Of a DNA stretch of 64,000 bases, positions 36,304-45,311 are shown piece by piece. The notes below the pieces were generated by a model. It was given only the letters and a program-made list of their open reading frames with translations. It did no database searches and had not been told where the DNA came from. The stretch spans positions 62,001 to 126,000 of the forward strand of contig JAJFVF010000007.1 in NCBI GenBank assembly GCA_021371935.1. The letters are read 5' to 3'. The position numbers and the translations under genes were made by a program. The first letter of the stretch is position 1. Every line of letters begins with the position of its first letter. Source of the stretch: a bacterium. Its GTDB lineage: Bacteria > Armatimonadota > UBA5829.

Positions 36304-37263
36304 TTACTCTGCATTATGTGTGCCAGACTCGCGTTTTGCGTTCATTTTCCTGGCATTTTCTACAACCTCATCTATGTTACAGCCAAGCCCGGACTTACGA
36401 AGTCGAAGCATAAAAAGAGCACCTATACAAAGCCCGAAGCTGTCTAGCTCTATATGCTCAATGATCGGCATGCCGGGCAAGTCTTGCTTCTTCAGGCCGT
36501 CGTTCAGATTAGGCAACGCACCGAAAATGGCTAGGAAGTCCGAACGTGCTCTTTCCAACTCTTGTTCCGCAGCCTCGTCCAATGCCTTCACGAGAGCACT
36601 TACCGATATGTGTTTCTTCTTGGCAAGCTCAACCAAGTTTTCCTGCATATCAGGCATCCATCGCCCGACTTCTGGAATCTTGGTCTTTTCCATCCAATCT
36701 ATGCCCATACCAGTAGGGAAAGTCTGAGCTAGGCCCAGTTCATCGGTATCCGAATAGTTGCGGCTAAACACCGGACACCCTCCAAACACAAGCTGAAAAA
36801 TGGCTGTTATTACAGATTCCACTTCAGCGGCGCGTTTGAGTCGCTTCTTCATCGACTTGCCCAATTCAGTGCGCCGGAATGAGGGTAGCGCCTTGGCAGT
36901 CAAATTCTCGGCATTGTCCAGAGCGTCATTGCCCGGTTGCTGGAGTGTCTCCAGCAATCCAAGAACCAGTTTCTTCAGATCAGCTTTCAACTTGTCCGTA
37001 GGGATGGAGTAGCCCTCCAACCACAACTCCAACCGGGCTTGAGAGAATGACCTCTTGCGGTCGAGTTTGCGCTTTGTAGCAAGCATTTGTCTCATGGCGC
37101 ATGCCGGATACTCTGAGCATGTTCCCTTGCCTTTTCCAAGAGGAATGACGTGTGATTGAGGGATAAGGGCGGACTTTTGCCAACGTTCCCGTTGCCATTC
37201 CGAAACGCCGTGTTCTGCGGCAAACTGCTTCACTTCATCTGCGGGAATCCATTGAGTTTCCAT
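36304..37263 (-). CDS. Casposon protein with N-terminal HTH (MerR-like)
   Basis: 319 aa. The first ~80 residues look like a MerR/excisionase-type winged helix (WIPADEVKQFAAEHGVSEWQ, then SEYPACAMRQML and ARLELWLEGYSIP). The remainder is helical with charged patches and no recognised family. A TATAAT (37270-37275 on the minus strand) ends seven bases before the ATG, so the mRNA may be leaderless. Lies upstream of cas1 in the same direction and may regulate transposition or help form the integration complex. Confidence 0.65.
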   Translation of the reverse strand: METQWIPADEVKQFAAEHGVSEWQRERWQKSALIPQSHVIPLGKGKGTCSEYPACAMRQMLATKRKLDRKRSFSQARLELWLEGYSIPTDKLKADLKKLVLGLLETLQQPGNDALDNAENLTAKALPSFRRTELGKSMKKRLKRAAEVESVITAIFQLVFGGCPVFSRNYSDTDELGLAQTFPTGMGIDWMEKTKIPEVGRWMPDMQENLVELAKKKHISVSALVKALDEAAEQELERARSDFLAIFGALPNLNDGLKKQDLPGMPIIEHIELDSFGLCIGALFMLRLRKSGLGCNIDEVVENARKMNAKRESGTHNAE

Positions 37264-37321
37264 TCCTCAATTATACATCCATACACCAGTGCGCGAAACT
37301 GCCTGTTTCCTGAATTCCGCG

Positions 37322-37346
37322 TGTGATATGCTCCCTTCAAATCACA
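37322..37346. promoter_or_regulatory. Operator-like inverted repeat before the PolB operon
   Basis: TGTGAT (37322-37327) and ATCACA (37341-37346), 13 bases apart, overlap a possible -10 (TATGCT, 37327-37332) and end five bases before the AGGAGG ribosome site. A likely binding site for one of the element's HTH proteins. Confidence 0.4.
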
Positions 37347-37363
37347 TACAAGGAGGCGCACGA

Positions 37364-37942
37364 ATGCCAAGACAACGTGACTACAAAGCAGAGTATGCAA
37401 GCAGAATTGCCCAAGGGTTGGCTAAAGGGCTGACTCGCGGGCAGGCACGGGGACACCCGGAAGCGGGCAAAGTCCTAGCCTCAGCGAAACCAACGGCAGG
37501 TTACAACCCCAAGCTGGAAGAAGCGGTTAAGCATTTTCGGCGGGGGGAATCACTGAGTTCCGCCGCCAAGTCCGCCCACGTTTCCGCCGAACGATTGAGC
37601 AGCTACGTAGCTTCGGAAGGAATCGCCACAAAGACGGGCGGACGCTGGCGGCTGGGGGCTGATGACCGAATACGCCCGCCAATTGGCATCTTCAGCGAGG
37701 GACAGGAGATCGAGGTTACTGTCAAGGGTTACGAGCAGGCGAAACTCGCCAGCGACTACCTGAACGCAGTCAAGCGGTTCATCACCACCAATGACCCTTC
37801 CCACCTTGACCTGTACCGTGGGCAGTCAATAGTTGATGTTCATGGAAAACGCCATGTGTTCGAGACGGATGAAAACACGCTGTATAGGCTGAACGAGTCC
37901 GGCGATCAGCCATACGAGAGTATGTACCGGATGGTTCAGTGA
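37364..37942 (+). CDS. Casposon HTH protein with RGQARGHP motif
   Basis: 192 aa from the ATG at 37364 (AAGGAGG 8 bases upstream). Begins MPRQRDYKAEYASRIAQG and has TRGQARGHPEAGK, a motif seen in proteins of mobile elements. A helix-turn-helix follows (AVKHFRRGESLSSAAKSAHV). The C-terminal half (GIFSEGQEIEVTVKGYEQAK) is a small beta/alpha domain of unknown role. First gene of the + strand operon with HNH and PolB. Confidence 0.7.
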   Translation: MPRQRDYKAEYASRIAQGLAKGLTRGQARGHPEAGKVLASAKPTAGYNPKLEEAVKHFRRGESLSSAAKSAHVSAERLSSYVASEGIATKTGGRWRLGADDRIRPPIGIFSEGQEIEVTVKGYEQAKLASDYLNAVKRFITTNDPSHLDLYRGQSIVDVHGKRHVFETDENTLYRLNESGDQPYESMYRMVQ

Positions 37943-37957
37943 GAGGAGGTCAACACA

Positions 37958-38452
37958 ATGGAACCATTCTACGATTCGAGTGATTACGAAGTGCGCCGCC
38001 AGAACGACTATGAACGTCTGGAAATTAGAGACCCTGCGTGCAGTAAGTGCAGCGAAACCCATCCTGCCGCATTGACGGGTAAAAACCCCGACATTCTCTG
38101 CATCGAACACCAGTGCATGGAACAGGAGAGATCACCCGTGCAGAAGCATCACCCAAGCGGACATCACAACGACCCGGCATTCACCGTTAGCATACCCGCC
38201 AACGATCATGCCACCTTGACCGACCTACAGAGAGATTGGCCCATTAACACGTTACGCAATCCTCATGGAAGCCCATTGCGGAAAGCAGCGGCAGCCGTGC
38301 GCGGGTTTCTTGACGTGCTCAGGCTAATCATAGACCGCATATTTGGTTGGGTTCCCGATTATCTTGAGTCGTTGGACAACAAGCTCACGATTCGCATAGG
38401 CCCCGAGTGGTGGAACACCCTCGGTTATGAAGGAGAAAGCACATCATGTTAA
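37958..38452 (+). CDS. HNH endonuclease of the casposon
   Basis: 164 aa. Zinc-binding C28xxC31 and C48/C53, then the nuclease core KHHPSGHHNDP (H64, H65, N71) and PANDHATL (H84), a variant H-N-H with the spacing of HNH enzymes of mobile elements. A helical C-terminal tail follows (LRKAAAAVRGFLDVLRLI). Small HNH nucleases are a recurrent casposon gene. Ribosome site AGGAGG precedes it and its stop overlaps the PolB start by 7 bases, so it is coupled to the polymerase. Confidence 0.75.
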   Translation: MEPFYDSSDYEVRRQNDYERLEIRDPACSKCSETHPAALTGKNPDILCIEHQCMEQERSPVQKHHPSGHHNDPAFTVSIPANDHATLTDLQRDWPINTLRNPHGSPLRKAAAAVRGFLDVLRLIIDRIFGWVPDYLESLDNKLTIRIGPEWWNTLGYEGESTSC

Positions 38453-41400
38453 GTAACAGCAAGTCACCCCTACAAATTGCCCTGCGTGCATACGCAAGGC
38501 CGATGAAGCAAGCGCAGAAACACCCCAAGAGGGATTCCACAATTGGATTCTCAGAATACCGCTTAGTGTTCGACACTGAAACGACCGTAGGTACTTCACA
38601 GCGGTTTCGCGTCGGTTCCTACCAGGTCTACAAGGGAACCCGACTTCGCACAAAGGGGTTCTTCCACGACCCGCAGGCATTCTCGTCAGATGAGTTTGAC
38701 CTGCTTACAGAGTATGCCTCGCAGTATCGTTACGACGTGCTCACGAAGGATGAGTTCATCTGGAAGGTATTCCTGCGGTATGTCTATGAACTGCACGCCC
38801 TGTGCATCGGCTTCAACCTGCCGTTCGACATAGCCCGGATAGCCCGGCGTCATAACACTGCAAAGAAACGCGGAATGCGCGGAGGGTTCAGTTTCTGTCT
38901 GAGCGAGAATAGGGCTTGGCCTTACATTGTCGTAAAGCACCTGAACAGCCGTATGGCGCGTATCAAGTTCGCAGTGCCGTGGAAGCAGAAAACCCCAAGA
39001 AGTAGGCGCAATAAAGGAGACAGCGTGCCTGCACATCCCGGCTACTTCGTGGACGTGCGGACACTGGCAAGCGCACTGCTCAGCGGGTCATGGTCGTTAG
39101 AAACACTCGCAGACCATCTGGAGACAAAACACCGCAAATTGGAAACCGGCGAACACGGCGAAAGCCTTACGGCGCGTTACCTTGAATACCTTGCCCAAGA
39201 TGTTCAGGCGACCTGGGAGTGCTTTGAGAAGTTGCATGCGAGATATGTGGGCTACGGATTGGCAAACACTCTCGTCAACCACATCTACAGCGAAGCCAGT
39301 TTGGGAAAGGCTTACCTGCGACAGATGGGCATACGGCCCTGGGAGGAGGTACAGCCGGGCTTTCCGCCTGAACAGACCGGCATTATAATGAGCACGTACT
39401 ATGGCGGGCGTTCAGAAGTCCACGTCCGCCGCGAAATTACGAGGGTTGTCTACTGCGACTTCCTTTCAATGTACCCGACAGTTTGCACCCTCATGCACTT
39501 GTGGTCGTTCGTGACAGCTCAAGGAATCGAGTGGTTTGATTCGACTGAAGAAGCACGTACTCTACTCGATTCTATTGATGCAGCCGACCTGCGGAACCCG
39601 GAAGTGTGGAAGAGCCTGGCCGTGTTTGTGAGAGTTCAGCCGGATGATGATGTGCTTCCCGTTCGTGCCAAGTACAACAAGAAACAACATGAGCCGAAAC
39701 AGGCACAATACTCCATCGGCGTGAACCATCTGGAATCTAACGAACCGGTGTGGTATACCCTTGCCGATTGTATCCAATCGAAGATTCTTACCGGGTGCAG
39801 TCCGAAGGTGCTGCAAGCTGTAGGCTTCCGACCGCTAGGCGTACAGCAGGACTTGCACCCCATAGCGATAGCCGGTAACCCAGAGTTCGTTGTCAATCCG
39901 ATAGAGCAGGACTTCTACAAACGGCTTATCGAAATGCGCAGTGGAATCAAGGCGAAAATGAAGTCATGCCCGCAAGAGGACAAACCAAGGCTGGACACCG
40001 AACAACAGGCTATAAAGCTGTGCGCAAATGCCACGAGCTACGGCATATTCATGCAGTTGAATGTTAACGAAAGAGCCAAGCGGGAACAACTGGCATGCTT
40101 CGGTAACACCGGCGAATGCTTCCCAGTCGAACTGCGGAATGTGGAGGAACCCGGCGAGTTCTTCCATCCCTTGCTTGGAACACTCATAACAGGTGCAGCC
40201 CGGCTTATGCTTGCGATTGCGGAAAGACTCATACAAGACGCCGGGCTGACTTGGGCGTTCTGTGACACCGACAGCATGGCATTAGCCAAGCCGGGCGATA
40301 TGCCGGATGAAGAGTTCCAGAAGCGTGTAGCACGGATTGTCGATTGGTTCACGCCGCTGAATCCTTACGACGCACCGAAGGATAAGCAGCCGGATTCCAT
40401 CCTGAAGGTCGAAGATGAGAACTACCGGCTTGACAGCAGTGGACAGGTAACCAAGGAACCGGAACCGTTGTACTGCTTTGCTGTATCCGCGAAGAGATAC
40501 GCACTCTTCAACATCGGCCCCGGCAGCTTACCAATCATCCGCAAGGCATCGGCTCATGGGCTTGGGCATTTGCTTCCGCCCTACGGGGAGAAAGACGCAC
40601 CGGATAGCATACCTAAGCCGCAGGTTCGACTAGACAAGATGGGAGTGGAACGCTGGCAGTATGATCTATGGTATAGAATCGTTCAGGCCGCATTGGAAGG
40701 ACACCCCGCCCAAGTCTGTTATAATGATATGCCCGGATTCGACAAGCCTGCGGCTACACGCTATGCGGCTACAACCCCAGTTCTACTGAAGTGGTTCGAG
40801 GAGCACAACGCCGCCCTGCCGTATGAGGAACGGGTCAAACCGTTTGGCTTCGTGACGATCTTCCACCCGAAGCGCCAACCTCATAAGAAGGCAGGAGCAT
40901 CGTCTCACCTTCGCGTAGTTGCACCCTACGACAAAGACCCGGCTAAGGCCGCACAGAACTGCTTTGACTGCATCACCGGCAACCACATAGCCATAGAGCA
41001 ATTGCAGACCTATCGTGAAGCCATAGCTCAGTATCATCTACACTGTGAAGCCAAGTTCGACAATGGCGATTACACCAATTCCGGCATGACCTATCGAAAG
41101 CACGTCATAGTATCCGGTACTGAGTGCATCGGCAAGGAAGCCAACCGCTGGGAAGAACAAGCGTACCTTGGAGTAGACCCGGAGGAACAAATCATCTACG
41201 GCATATCGGCTCAGGAGTTTACCGCCCAGTACCTGCCAGTTCTTGACGAGTGCAGAAAGCACGGCGTTCGTAAGGTAGCGACTGCATCGGGCATAGATGC
41301 GGCCCGAGTATCGCGGCTATTGGTGGGCAACGCAAGAATGACGGCTCGGATAGTGAAGAAGTTGCAATCGGCACTGGTGAGGCTTGCGGATAAGACACGG

Positions 41401-41604
41401 CAGGACGCAGCAGAAGCGAAATCCCTATTCTCTGCAGTGAAATCGCACTGTGCATCGGAAGACATATCAATAAGGGAGTTCGCCCGGCGTGCCGAGGTGG
41501 ACCACGGAAATCTTCTCAAAGCGTTGACCGGGAAACGGAAGGTGAGCAAAGTCATGCTGTCGAAGCTGGAATCCTATCTACGGGCTGCAGACGATTCGCA
41601 TTGA
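38446..41604 (+). CDS. polB: Family B DNA polymerase of the casposon
   Basis: 1052 aa. 3'-5' exonuclease motifs: FDTET (D43, E45), NLPFD (N124, D128) and YLAQD (Y248, D252). Polymerase motif A DFLSMYP (D338), motif B KLCANATSYG near 523, motif C CDTDS near 605. All catalytic acids are present. The thumb region is followed by two HTH-like units at the C-terminus (KVATASGIDAARVSRLL; ISIREFARRAEVDHGNLLKA), unusual for PolB. No terminal-protein insertions (TPR1/2) of protein-primed enzymes were recognised. Expected to copy the element during transposition. Confidence 0.9.
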   Translation: MLSNSKSPLQIALRAYARPMKQAQKHPKRDSTIGFSEYRLVFDTETTVGTSQRFRVGSYQVYKGTRLRTKGFFHDPQAFSSDEFDLLTEYASQYRYDVLTKDEFIWKVFLRYVYELHALCIGFNLPFDIARIARRHNTAKKRGMRGGFSFCLSENRAWPYIVVKHLNSRMARIKFAVPWKQKTPRSRRNKGDSVPAHPGYFVDVRTLASALLSGSWSLETLADHLETKHRKLETGEHGESLTARYLEYLAQDVQATWECFEKLHARYVGYGLANTLVNHIYSEASLGKAYLRQMGIRPWEEVQPGFPPEQTGIIMSTYYGGRSEVHVRREITRVVYCDFLSMYPTVCTLMHLWSFVTAQGIEWFDSTEEARTLLDSIDAADLRNPEVWKSLAVFVRVQPDDDVLPVRAKYNKKQHEPKQAQYSIGVNHLESNEPVWYTLADCIQSKILTGCSPKVLQAVGFRPLGVQQDLHPIAIAGNPEFVVNPIEQDFYKRLIEMRSGIKAKMKSCPQEDKPRLDTEQQAIKLCANATSYGIFMQLNVNERAKREQLACFGNTGECFPVELRNVEEPGEFFHPLLGTLITGAARLMLAIAERLIQDAGLTWAFCDTDSMALAKPGDMPDEEFQKRVARIVDWFTPLNPYDAPKDKQPDSILKVEDENYRLDSSGQVTKEPEPLYCFAVSAKRYALFNIGPGSLPIIRKASAHGLGHLLPPYGEKDAPDSIPKPQVRLDKMGVERWQYDLWYRIVQAALEGHPAQVCYNDMPGFDKPAATRYAATTPVLLKWFEEHNAALPYEERVKPFGFVTIFHPKRQPHKKAGASSHLRVVAPYDKDPAKAAQNCFDCITGNHIAIEQLQTYREAIAQYHLHCEAKFDNGDYTNSGMTYRKHVIVSGTECIGKEANRWEEQAYLGVDPEEQIIYGISAQEFTAQYLPVLDECRKHGVRKVATASGIDAARVSRLLVGNARMTARIVKKLQSALVRLADKTRQDAAEAKSLFSAVKSHCASEDISIREFARRAEVDHGNLLKALTGKRKVSKVMLSKLESYLRAADDSH

Positions 41605-41628
41605 GGTGAACCAGGCACACAGCAATAT

Positions 41629-41652
41629 GGGCCGGGCTGTCAAGTTCGGCCC
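41629..41652 (+). terminator. Hairpin after polB
   Basis: GGGCCG (41629-41634) pairs with CGGCCC (41647-41652), 25 bases after the polB stop and inside the right end of the casposon. No T-run. Confidence 0.45.
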
Positions 41653-41688
41653 TTGCTATCTCTGGTAACCCTACGAATGGCGGCAGTA

Positions 41689-41731
41689 TGGTGTCAGAAG
41701 TGTTGTCGGATGGCCTTTATCTCTATACCCC
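41689..41731 (-). repeat. Casposon right terminal inverted repeat
   Basis: Inverted partner of 28176-28218, 41 of 43 bases alike; ends CTCTATACCCC at 41731 directly before the target duplication. Confidence 0.95.
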
Positions 41732-41746
41732 CTTGCCCCAAATGTG
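41732..41746 (+). repeat. Right target site duplication of the casposon
   Basis: CTTGCCCCAAATGTG, identical to 28161-28175. The reconstructed empty site is GACAACAA, this sequence once, then ATGAACATGCC. The remaining ~200 bases to the next gene are AT-rich leader with no recognised site. Confidence 0.93.
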
Positions 41747-41953
41747 ATGAACATGCCATGATATTTCAGCTAAATGTTGTTCGCGGGCTGTGAATAGCGC
41801 AAAGCTGTGGCATGTCGCTAATATCACCCCCCCTACTCAATATATGTGTAATTATTCAACAATATTGCTTGACAACCCCACGCCTATATGCTAAATTACG
41901 AACAATCATCGAATGGCATGAAAATTGCAAATTGGGTATGTGAGGAGAATCGG

Positions 41954-44900
41954 ATGACAAGGAGATGTTTGGGCGCAGTTCTTGTAGTTCTACTCTTATT
42001 TGGGTCTGTCTCATTGTTTGCATCGACCCAGCAGACATTGACAACTGATTGTGTTCGCAGCGCAATTACTCAGCCGGATGGCACAACGGTTCGTCTTCCT
42101 GCTGTCTTTGTTGAAAAGGTGAGTGGGGATTATGCTTTTGTTCGAGACACATGCAGCACAAGCCCGCAAATAGCTCTGTCTGTCTACCTCAAGACATTTA
42201 TAGTACAAAATGGCTGGACGCTGAATATTACGGGTAATATGGCGACAGTCGGCGCTTACCGCGTGCTCGTGGCGCAGGACATTTCGGTATATACAGACTC
42301 CGATGGCAAGGAGTTCAGTTTTCCCATCCCGATCAAAGATGAAGATGACTGGCCATATACAAAAGATGCTAAAGTCGGAATATCGATAATGGATAGCGAT
42401 CCGACTCTTCCACCCGTGCCGGAGTCCGAACCGGTTGAATCCGAGCCATTAACTCCTGAGGAAGGAACTATCGCGTATGTGAAACTCAACGGCGATGAAG
42501 TTGATATCACAGGCAAGCTGGTCACGGCTGTCTATTATGATAACGGCTTGGTTTCATTCTTCTATATCCAGGAGCCTTTTACGGGCGGTAATGGAATAAA
42601 AGTCGTGCCGCAGGTGTCGGTCCCAATCGAGCCTGGAAATATCGTTGCGATCAAAGGCAGTCTGATAAGCGGAGAACTATCCGGCGAAGCGTATATCAGC
42701 GCGGCCAGAATAAAGTGTACGGGTTCGATGAAACGACCTGGTCCGGCAGGGCTGATAGGCCGGTCTACCGCAGGCGGCGAGTTCGGAGAACAACCCGCAC
42801 TATATCTGGACACTTCCAACGTATCCGCTTCCGGCGGGTTGAGCGCAGTCGGAACGCGCGTGAGAGTATGGGGTATTGTGCTCGATACCACGACAGAAAA
42901 TGGCCATGCAGTCTGCTGGATTGATGACGGTTCAGCGCTTGCGACTACATCGCATACCGGCTTGAAAGTGGTCTACTGGAACCTTAGTGATGCTCCGGGC
43001 AGTCAAACATACGTTGAGGGCGTGACGGGCGTTCTGGGAGCCGAAATGGCTGACGGCAAGCCGGTTCCCGTTGTGCGCGTGCCTGATAGTTCCATGGACG
43101 GGATACCGAACTGCGTGAAGTATGTCACGCCGGGTGGTGTCGATATCGGAAGCTGGACAAACTGTTACAGTTCTATTCAGTCGGCTATTGAAGCTGCGAG
43201 TGCAGAAAATCAGATGTGTGAGGTTTGGGTGGCTGCTGGAACTTACAGCGAATACATCAATATTTTGGGTGATGTAGCAGTATATGGCGGGTTTGCGGGA
43301 GGCGAATCTCTTCGCGAGGAGCGCAACTGGGCGCTTCATGAGACAATTTTGGATGGGACCGTATTACAATATGGTGACTTTGTTGCATTTCAAGGTCAAT
43401 CGCGAGAGACAAGGTTGGATGGCTTCATTATCCAGTATTCAAAAGGGGCAGGCATATCCTGTGGTGAAGGGTATTGTGTCATCGCAAACAATACGATCAG
43501 AAACAATTCGGGGAACGGCATATACATCTACGATGGTTATCAACTGGTTTACAGTAACAAAATATCCGGCAACACAGCCGGATTCGGCGGCGGAGTGTAT
43601 TGTTCAGGGGGTGGTGCGCAACTGCTGAATAATGACGTTTCTTCAAATGTTGCCAGCCAAAATGGGGGTGGTGTGTATATTTATGGTTCAAGCGCACAGA
43701 TATTATCAAACAGTATAACTGATAATACGGCAAGCTCATCGAGTGGAGGAGGAATCTGCTGTTATGGCAGCAATCCAATCATATCAGGCAACACCATACA
43801 AAATAATACTAGTGCAGATTATGGCGGTGGGATATATTTTACAAGTGAACCCAACAAAATTACAAGAGTTTCTAGCAATGTGATTATAGAAAATACATGC
43901 GCAACGGCTGGGGCAGGTATCTATTGCGATGACAGTGCATGCGATATTATCAACAATACAATTGCATGGAATGGCAGCAGTGGAGTGGGCGATGGTATAT
44001 TCCTTACCGGTACATCCTACACCTATAAAGTAATAAACAATATAGTAGCCAATAATCAGGGTGCAGGCATAAAAGGCGTGTCGGGCATAAACATCACTCT
44101 CAACAACAATGACAGTTTTGGGCATGGTCAATACAACTATGTTGATGTGGGAACGGTTGACAACTCGAATATCTCCGTCGATCCTTCGTTTGAGATCACA
44201 CCTGCTCACAATATACATCTTCAGGAAACCTCACAGTGCATAAACGTCGGGTTGAATAGTGTTGTGAATGTAGGAGATGTGGACATAGACGGCCAAGCCC
44301 GTATTATGGATAACACGGTGGATATAGGCGCAGATGAGGTAACTGGGTGTATTTCGCATATCGTAATCTTAAGTCCCGCGCTTTCATGGGCGTTTACCGG
44401 GTCTGTTGTATGCCTAAATGCGGCTCTAACTTTTCCTGTTGGCGGAGTGCGAGTGAATTTTTCAATCGACGCCGGCCAGATTGTCTCTATTTCTCCCGGT
44501 GGTTATATTGATCCGGGTGGTCAGTCGGGATACGGGTTTAGCGATTCAAATGGAGTCGTCAATATCTATATAACCCGTGCTGATGTGGGTGATGTTAATG
44601 TAACTGCCTATGTCTCACAGTGCGGGGGTATATCCGAGGATGAGGCTAAAGTATGTTTCTATGATCCGAATACTCCTTCCGATGTTGTGTTTGTCGTGGA
44701 TCGTTCCGGTTCCATGCAGGGACATGAGGCATCAGCAAGTATTGAGTCGTTTGTGCGAGATGTCTACTCTGCCATTCCTGACCCCCGGTTCGGCGCGGTT
44801 ATGTTCAACGAAGGAACGCCCATATCTCGGTCTATCAGCCTGTTTACGGGTGAAGATGCGGTTGATGCGTTTTGCGAATGGGTCAATTCATTTAGTGCAG

Positions 44901-45292
44901 AGGGCGAAACAGATGCAAATATTGATGCACTGAACCTTGCTGCACAGGATCTGGAAGACAACTTATCTACTTCCAGACGGCGGTTTGTAGTTTATGTGAC
45001 TGATGCCGGTGAGGAAGCCTGTGATAGTGCGACAGAGCGCCTGCAACTGGTGCAGCGGCTTGATGCGCTTACAGCTACTAAAGGCAGCGGGGTATTTGTA
45101 TCGCTGTGGGAAGATCCATATTCGATCCCTCGACCTTTGTATGATTTCTACAGCTTCGGCTTTACTAACGACCCAGCTTATCTATCTCTTGCAGTGAACG
45201 GCGCATTCGATAGTATCGACTGGAATAATCAGAATCCCGCATCACGCTATCTGTTTGACAACCTTAAGAACAGGGTTCTATATGGATTATAA
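41954..45292 (+). CDS. Large exported beta-helix plus VWA protein
   Basis: 1112 aa. ATG at 41954 has GAGGAGA upstream and gives a clear signal peptide (MTRRCLGAVLVVLLLFGSVS). Residues ~170-380 hold two OB-like modules, the second with RVRVWGIV and CWIDDGSA, also seen in the protein at 51551. Residues ~400-770 form a right-handed parallel beta-helix with repeats such as GNTIRNNSGNGIYI and GGGVYIYGSSAQIL. A Big/Ig-like region follows, then a C-terminal VWA domain with VFVVDRSGSMQG. No PEP-CTERM tail of its own; the next gene has one. Probable surface or secreted adhesion/polysaccharide protein. Confidence 0.85.
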   Translation: MTRRCLGAVLVVLLLFGSVSLFASTQQTLTTDCVRSAITQPDGTTVRLPAVFVEKVSGDYAFVRDTCSTSPQIALSVYLKTFIVQNGWTLNITGNMATVGAYRVLVAQDISVYTDSDGKEFSFPIPIKDEDDWPYTKDAKVGISIMDSDPTLPPVPESEPVESEPLTPEEGTIAYVKLNGDEVDITGKLVTAVYYDNGLVSFFYIQEPFTGGNGIKVVPQVSVPIEPGNIVAIKGSLISGELSGEAYISAARIKCTGSMKRPGPAGLIGRSTAGGEFGEQPALYLDTSNVSASGGLSAVGTRVRVWGIVLDTTTENGHAVCWIDDGSALATTSHTGLKVVYWNLSDAPGSQTYVEGVTGVLGAEMADGKPVPVVRVPDSSMDGIPNCVKYVTPGGVDIGSWTNCYSSIQSAIEAASAENQMCEVWVAAGTYSEYINILGDVAVYGGFAGGESLREERNWALHETILDGTVLQYGDFVAFQGQSRETRLDGFIIQYSKGAGISCGEGYCVIANNTIRNNSGNGIYIYDGYQLVYSNKISGNTAGFGGGVYCSGGGAQLLNNDVSSNVASQNGGGVYIYGSSAQILSNSITDNTASSSSGGGICCYGSNPIISGNTIQNNTSADYGGGIYFTSEPNKITRVSSNVIIENTCATAGAGIYCDDSACDIINNTIAWNGSSGVGDGIFLTGTSYTYKVINNIVANNQGAGIKGVSGINITLNNNDSFGHGQYNYVDVGTVDNSNISVDPSFEITPAHNIHLQETSQCINVGLNSVVNVGDVDIDGQARIMDNTVDIGADEVTGCISHIVILSPALSWAFTGSVVCLNAALTFPVGGVRVNFSIDAGQIVSISPGGYIDPGGQSGYGFSDSNGVVNIYITRADVGDVNVTAYVSQCGGISEDEAKVCFYDPNTPSDVVFVVDRSGSMQGHEASASIESFVRDVYSAIPDPRFGAVMFNEGTPISRSISLFTGEDAVDAFCEWVNSFSAEGETDANIDALNLAAQDLEDNLSTSRRRFVVYVTDAGEEACDSATERLQLVQRLDALTATKGSGVFVSLWEDPYSIPRPLYDFYSFGFTNDPAYLSLAVNGAFDSIDWNNQNPASRYLFDNLKNRVLYGL

Positions 45293-45311
45293 CCGTTTAA
45301 GGAGGAAATCT

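Larger units (their letters stand above)
28176..41731. mobile_element. Casposon (Cas1/PolB self-synthesising transposon), 13,556 bp
   Basis: Bounded by 43-bp terminal inverted repeats with two mismatches and by perfect 15-bp direct repeats of the target. It encodes the casposon hallmark set: a solo Cas1 (34891-36237), a family B DNA polymerase (38446-41604), an HNH nuclease (37958-38452) and HTH proteins (36304-37263, 37364-37942). No cas2, effector cas genes or CRISPR array are present. The left part (28459-33378) is a four-gene cargo operon with an ABC ATPase, nuclease and methyltransferase. Intact reading frames and a perfect target duplication suggest recent insertion. The insertion site is intergenic between a small ORF and a surface-protein gene, not a tRNA gene. 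Confidence 0.93.
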
